Positions 59,794-64,000 of a stretch of DNA of 64,000 nucleotides are shown here, one piece after another. Position numbers and translations under genes: made by a program. Under the pieces are notes generated by a model that had not been told where the DNA came from, ran no database searches, and saw only the letters and a list, made by a program, of their open reading frames with translations. Source of the DNA: Microbacterium sp. (GTDB lineage: Bacteria > Actinomycetota > Actinomycetes > Actinomycetales > Microbacteriaceae); the NCBI RefSeq assembly GCF_031179285.1, contig NZ_JAPSHY010000014.1, positions 1 through 64,000 of the forward strand, read 5' to 3'. The first letter of the stretch is position 1; every line of letters starts with the position of its first letter.

Positions 59794-60797
59794 CCCCCTC
59801 CACCCGCCGTCGCACCCCGTCGATCGTCCTCTTCGCGTCCAGCATCCTGGTCCTCACCGGCTGCGGCACGGCGGTGACTCCCGCGTCGGACGTGAACGAC
59901 GCTGCCGACGCCGTGACCGTGCAGAACTGTGACCGGGAGGTCACGGTCACGCAGACCCCTGAGGCCGTCGTGGGAATGCACCCCGCGCAGACCGAGTTGC
60001 TGCTGAGACTGGGACTCGAGGACCGCCTCGCCGGCCAAGCGCAGTCGGCTGCACAGGCCCTCCCAGAAGATGTGGCCTCGCTCGCGGCGGACGTCCCTGT
60101 CATCGGCGGCGCCATGCCGCCCATGCGTGAGGATCTGCTCTCGGTGGAACCGGACTTCGTCTACTCGCCCACCACATACGAGTTCACCGCGGAACAGGGC
60201 TTCGCGAGCATCGAGCAACTCGAGCAGGCAGGCGCTGCCGTCTACGTCGCAGCCGGCGGGTGCAAGGATCGCCGGATGAACGGAGAGGTCACAGACCTCT
60301 TCGTGGACCTCGAGAACCTCGGAAAGATCTTCGGGGTCGAGGATGCGGCCGCCGAGCTCATCGAGAAGAGCAAGGCCGATCTCGAAGAGGTCGCCGCGGC
60401 CGTGGCCGACGTCGACAGGTTGCGTGTCGCGCAGGTGTACGTCGACGGCACGACGTTGCAGGCAATCGGCGCCGGCATCGAATTCGACATCCTGCGCTCC
60501 GCCGGCGCCGAGAACGTCTTCACCCCGGAGCAGCCGGCATTCGCAGACTTCTTCGCCGCGACGATCTCGCCGGAATCACTGGCCGCGGAGGAGCCCGATG
60601 CGCTCGTCTTCTCGGCGTACGACGAGGCGCATGCGGCCGCCACCCGTGAATTCCTCACGAGCACTTTCCCCGACATGCCCGCTGTCCGCGAAGACCGGCT
60701 CATCGCGGTCTCCAGTGCGGACGTCTTCCCCGGCACGCTCGGCAACATCACGATCGTTCGGCACATCGCCGAGGAGCTGTATCCCGAGGCCTTCTGA
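59790..60797 (+). CDS. Substrate-binding lipoprotein of the FecCD-type importer
   Basis: 335 aa. Lipobox LTGC with Cys25 after a basic N-terminus. The type III binding-protein fold shows EAVVGMHPAQTELLLRLGLEDRLAG and IGAGIEFDILRSAGAENVF. It starts the mature part with VQNCDREVTV, a Cys in the first strand. Coupled to the ATPase gene. Ligand unknown; Zn, Fe or a chelate are favoured by the operator. Confidence 0.88.
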   Translation: MTPSTRRRTPSIVLFASSILVLTGCGTAVTPASDVNDAADAVTVQNCDREVTVTQTPEAVVGMHPAQTELLLRLGLEDRLAGQAQSAAQALPEDVASLAADVPVIGGAMPPMREDLLSVEPDFVYSPTTYEFTAEQGFASIEQLEQAGAAVYVAAGGCKDRRMNGEVTDLFVDLENLGKIFGVEDAAAELIEKSKADLEEVAAAVADVDRLRVAQVYVDGTTLQAIGAGIEFDILRSAGAENVFTPEQPAFADFFAATISPESLAAEEPDALVFSAYDEAHAAATREFLTSTFPDMPAVREDRLIAVSSADVFPGTLGNITIVRHIAEELYPEAF

Positions 60798-60800
60798 GCG

Positions 60801-62480
60801 ATGCTGCATCGACGACTGCTGCAGCTGGCCGGCGCGGTTCCCGGCGCGATCCTGCTCCTCGCGCTCGCCGGTCTGATCATCTCATCGCTGCACCTGGCAT
60901 TCGCACTCGGGCTCTCCGGGGTGATCGCCTCCGTGGTGCGAGGTGATGACCACCTCACGCCTGCGTTGACGCTGCTGACTGTCGTCACGATCGGGCGCGG
61001 AGCCGTGATCTGGATCCGCGAGCCTCTGGCCGCCCGGGTCGGCACATCCGTGCGGATACGGCTCCGGCGTCGGCTGCTCGAGCAGCTCAGCGTCGTACCG
61101 GCGACGTCGCGGGACTCCGGAACGATGGCGGCGACGATCATCGACGGTGTCGACGGGCTCGACGGCTACTACACCCGCTACCTTCCTCAACTGACTGTCG
61201 TGCTCGTCGTGCCTGCGACGGTCGTCGTCGTGATCAGCATCATCTCGTTGCCCGCCGGCATCGTCCTCGCCCTCGCCGCAGCCGTCGCCGTCCTCGCGCC
61301 GCGCGCCTGGGACGCGCTGCTGCTGAAGAACGGGCGCGCGCGCTGGGAACGCTTCGCCCGACTCTCATCCGACTACGTGGAGGCCCTTCAGAGCATCCCC
61401 CTCCTGCGCGGATTCGGAGCGGACGCTCGCGCCGCGGAGCGTCTCGCGGCCGATGCCGACGCGCTGCGGCTGTCGACGATGAGGCAACTGCGGGTCTCGC
61501 TCGTCGAAACAGGGGTGAGTGCTCTCGCGATGCACCTGGGGGTGATCCTCGCCGTGAGCGTAGTCCTGCTGACAGCCGCGGCCGGAAACGCGCCGGCGGC
61601 TGAAGCCGTGGCCGTGCTGCTGCTGGCGCGGGAGTGCTTCCGCCCCGTTCAGGAACTCGGGGCGCACTGGCACGCCGGATACCTGGGCCTCAGTGCCGTC
61701 GACGGTCTCGAGCAGCTGATGTCCGCCGCTGTCCCTGTCGGACGCGGCGCCGCGATCCGTGAACCTGCCGCCGACGGCGGCGTCGACATCGACGACATCG
61801 TGTATCGGCATCCTGGAACAGACGCCGGTCTCCACGGAGTCAGTCTGCGGATCGAACCAGGTGAGAAGGTCGCCATCCTCGGCCCGTCCGGGTCCGGCAA
61901 GAGCACCCTCGCCAGACTGCTCGAGCGAGAGTCAGACCCCGAGTCCGGACGCATCCTGCTCGGCGGTTCGGATCTTCGAGACCTGAGCCCGAGCGCGCGC
62001 ATTCGCAGCGTCGTGGTCGTGCCGCAGGATCCCACCCTGTTCGCGTGGACGGTCCGCGACAACCTCCGCCTCTACCGGCCCGAGGCGACAGAAGCGGAGG
62101 TGCTCGAAGCGGCGAAGAGCGCCGGCATCCATGACGTCATCGGCGATCTCCCTCGCGGCTATGACACCGTGCTCGGCGAGAACGGCGAGCAGCTCTCCGG
62201 CGGTCAGCGTCAGCGACTGGCCGTCGCGCGGGCGCTTGTCTCCACGGCTCCCGTGCTCGTGCTCGACGAGGTGACCTCCGCCCTCGACGCTCACACCGAG
62301 CAGCGGGTGATGGACGGCGTGGTCGCGGCGGCTCCGGGGCGCACCATCGTCTTCATCGCTCACCGTGAGAGCGCCTGCGTGCATGCAGACCGGTGGATCG
62401 CCCTCCGAAATGGTCGCATCGCCGACGCGGGCGACGGACCGCCACCGGTCGGCGCTCTGGTCCGGCAGGGCACATCGTGA
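60801..62480 (+). CDS. ABC half-transporter 1 (CydD/IrtA-like, permease plus ATPase)
   Basis: 559 aa: six-helix type IV transmembrane domain (about 1-310) and NBD with GPSGSGKSTLARLL, LSGGQRQRLAVARAL and VLVLDEVTSALD. Begins 3 bp after the lipoprotein stop and overlaps the next half-transporter by GTGA, so the two form a heterodimer. CydDC exports thiols; IrtAB has the same fold but imports siderophores. The context supports the latter. Confidence 0.85.
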   Translation: MLHRRLLQLAGAVPGAILLLALAGLIISSLHLAFALGLSGVIASVVRGDDHLTPALTLLTVVTIGRGAVIWIREPLAARVGTSVRIRLRRRLLEQLSVVPATSRDSGTMAATIIDGVDGLDGYYTRYLPQLTVVLVVPATVVVVISIISLPAGIVLALAAAVAVLAPRAWDALLLKNGRARWERFARLSSDYVEALQSIPLLRGFGADARAAERLAADADALRLSTMRQLRVSLVETGVSALAMHLGVILAVSVVLLTAAAGNAPAAEAVAVLLLARECFRPVQELGAHWHAGYLGLSAVDGLEQLMSAAVPVGRGAAIREPAADGGVDIDDIVYRHPGTDAGLHGVSLRIEPGEKVAILGPSGSGKSTLARLLERESDPESGRILLGGSDLRDLSPSARIRSVVVVPQDPTLFAWTVRDNLRLYRPEATEAEVLEAAKSAGIHDVIGDLPRGYDTVLGENGEQLSGGQRQRLAVARALVSTAPVLVLDEVTSALDAHTEQRVMDGVVAAAPGRTIVFIAHRESACVHADRWIALRNGRIADAGDGPPPVGALVRQGTS

Positions 62481-64000
62481 AGCCCATCCTGCGGCTGCTG
62501 CCCGTCATGGCCACGCGACCAGGGCTTCTGATCGAGACCGTGTTGTGGAGCGCCCTGACACAGACGGGGATCCTGCTGATCGCTCTGGGGCTCGCCCTGG
62601 CGGTCGGCCACGGCCTCGCCGGTGAGATGATCCCGCCTTGGCTGTTACCGGCCCTGCTCGTCGCCGGCGTGCTGGTCGCGCTGGCAGCCTGGCGTGAATC
62701 CTGGGTTTCGCACGATCTCGCGTACCGGCTGATCGGGCATCTGCGTCGCCGGGTTTTCGACGCACTGCGGCGGGCGCTCCCCTCTCGCCGCCGCCCTCGC
62801 CGCAGCGGCGACCTCGTCACAGCCGTCACGGCAGACATCGAGACTCTCGAGTGGCTCTATGCGCACACCGCCGCACAGACGCTCAGCGCCGCACTCGTCC
62901 TGGCGACGAGCGTCACCGTCTCGATTCTGATCACGCCGCTTCTGCTGCTGGTGTGGCTGCCCCTGCTCGCCGTCGGCGTCGCTGTTCCCACGATCACCGC
63001 TCGTCGCGCTCGGCGCGCAGGTGACGCCCACGCAGCCGGGGCGGCAGCGCTGCGCGCAGAGATTCTCGACACCGTGCGCGGGCTTCGCGAGCTGATAGGC
63101 GCCGACGCGCTCGGGAGGCAGATCGATCGCCTCAGCGAGGACACCCGCGCACTCGCCCGTATCCAGGTACGCGAGGCCTCCCGCCTCGGTGCCGAGCGCG
63201 GGATCGCCGACGTCACTCTGGCGCTCGCGAGTATCGATGTCATCGCCGTGGTGCTGATGGCCCAGGATTCCGTCGCGCCCGCCGGCATCCCGCTGGCCGT
63301 GACGGTGGCTGTCTCGGGTATCGCGCCGGCGGCGCAGATCGCCGATCTGCTTCGAAGTGCCGGCACACTCCGTGCGGCAGCAGAGCGCATCCTGGGAGTC
63401 CTCGCCGAACCACCCGCGATCGTCGACCGCGCTGTCGGCGCTCCGACCCGGCCCGAGGAGGGCCTGGTGTTCGAGCACGTCACGTTCTCGTACGACGGGC
63501 GCCGGCCGGTTCTCGACGATGTCAGCCTGAATGTCCTACCCGGTGAGATCGTCGCGCTGACCGGTGCGACGGGTGCGGGCAAGACCACCGTCGCGCGGCT
63601 CGCCCACCGGATCTGGGACCCGGACGCCGGCAGCATCCGCCTCGACGGAGTCGATCTGCGCGACCTGGCGAACAACGACCTCCGAAAGCGCGTCGCGGTC
63701 GTGCCGCAGTCATCGCCGCTCCTGCGCGGCACGATTCGATCCAACATCGTGCTGGGGGATCCGGATGCGTCCGCCGACGCGATCGAAGCGGCCGCACGAC
63801 CCGCAGGGCTGCTGCGACCCGAGAGCGGTCTGCTTCTGGGGCTCGACACTCCGATCGGCGAGCACGGCTCCGGCATCTCGGGCGGTCAGCGCGCCCGCGT
63901 CGCGATCGCCCGTGCACTACTGCGAGACCCCCGCCTGCTCATCCTGGACGAGGCCACCGCGTCACTCGATCCCGAGGCGGACGCCGCGTTGCTCGAGATC
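62477..64000 (+). CDS. ABC half-transporter 2 (CydC/IrtB-like), incomplete at right edge
   Basis: 508 codons are seen; the gene continues past the window. The GTG at 62477 overlaps the preceding stop. Six-helix domain (about 1-315), then NBD: Walker A GATGAGKTTVARL (about residue 365), signature ISGGQRARVAIARALL, Walker B LLILDEATASLD. All catalytic motifs are intact, as in its partner, so both sites could hydrolyse ATP. Last 30-50 residues missing. Confidence 0.85.
   Translation, partial: MKPILRLLPVMATRPGLLIETVLWSALTQTGILLIALGLALAVGHGLAGEMIPPWLLPALLVAGVLVALAAWRESWVSHDLAYRLIGHLRRRVFDALRRALPSRRRPRRSGDLVTAVTADIETLEWLYAHTAAQTLSAALVLATSVTVSILITPLLLLVWLPLLAVGVAVPTITARRARRAGDAHAAGAAALRAEILDTVRGLRELIGADALGRQIDRLSEDTRALARIQVREASRLGAERGIADVTLALASIDVIAVVLMAQDSVAPAGIPLAVTVAVSGIAPAAQIADLLRSAGTLRAAAERILGVLAEPPAIVDRAVGAPTRPEEGLVFEHVTFSYDGRRPVLDDVSLNVLPGEIVALTGATGAGKTTVARLAHRIWDPDAGSIRLDGVDLRDLANNDLRKRVAVVPQSSPLLRGTIRSNIVLGDPDASADAIEAAARPAGLLRPESGLLLGLDTPIGEHGSGISGGQRARVAIARALLRDPRLLILDEATASLDPEADAALLEI

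Noticed and set aside
57845..60797. Calling the importer an F420-0 transporter
   Set aside because: That database name comes from profile association; the Fur/Zur-like box and metallophore-type partners make a metal ligand at least as likely, so no specific name is given.

Overview
The window is a high-GC, densely packed stretch of chromosome from a Gram-positive actinobacterium. Gene content and style suggest Microbacterium or a close Microbacteriaceae relative. Supporting signs are many ATGA/GTGA stop-start overlaps, frequent GTG starts, actinobacterial families (two-domain PutA, LacI/ROK/TetR regulators beside sugar genes, a DUF559 protein) and heavy use of the hexamer GGATGC/GCATCC. The genus is an inference; no rRNA or tRNA gene lies in the window. 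One gene runs off each edge: the N-terminus of ClpC on the left and the second half of a heterodimeric ABC transporter on the right.

Layout. 1-8.2 kb: divergent clpC, a two-membrane-protein plus XRE operon (DUF2975-like), an ArsR/AHSA1 pair, a lipoprotein, a dicarboxylate/amino-acid symporter, a 19-bp tandem repeat array, and a heat-shock cluster (phosphoribosyltransferase, MerR, Hsp20, DUF2795). 8.2-13.3 kb: LLM flavin oxidoreductase, a DUF559 nuclease-like gene bracketed by two related palindromes, pheA and pgm. 13.4-20.7 kb: a sugar-acid region with glycerate kinase, LacI, TetR and its SRPBCC target, and a three-gene operon (isomerase, DUF993, Gfo/Idh/MocA). A LacI-type operator is shared between the lacI gene and that operon. 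20.9-25.4 kb: LacI divergent from galTKE, with two operators. 25.4-28.8 kb: GPH transporter, ChbG-like deacetylase and ROK regulator, translationally coupled. 29-32.8 kb: AsnC, FAD amine oxidase, cupin, esterase. 32.9-40.9 kb: solitary beta-class methyltransferase coupled to a lipoate ligase, a hydrolase, CutC, MarR/MFS, a BCCT transporter and an acidic protein.

40.9-48.7 kb holds an arginine/ornithine/proline region, all on the minus strand: RocD, a guanidine-modifying hydrolase, an XRE-membrane-quinone-reductase operon with two matching operators, and PutA. Together these could take arginine through ornithine and glutamate semialdehyde to glutamate. 48.8-52.6 kb holds small membrane-anchored proteins of unknown role. 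52.7-57.8 kb contains etfB-etfA followed 2 bp later by a membrane cytochrome b whose cytoplasmic tail carries three copies of [16 protein letters not shown]. This looks like a dedicated ETF-to-membrane electron route and is the most unusual system here. 57.8-64 kb is a metal/metallophore-type uptake operon (FecCD permease, ATPase, lipoprotein binder, then a CydDC/IrtAB-like heterodimer) behind a Fur/Zur-like box.

Several regulator-operator pairs can be read directly from matching palindromes: the TetR sites CCAKAC-N6-GTAYGG, the XRE sites TGTMAA-N6-TTKACA, the MarR site TTAGATAG-G-CTATCTAA, the Gal sites TGTTNACGTNANCA and the LacI 14-mers GGTAAGSGCTTTCC.
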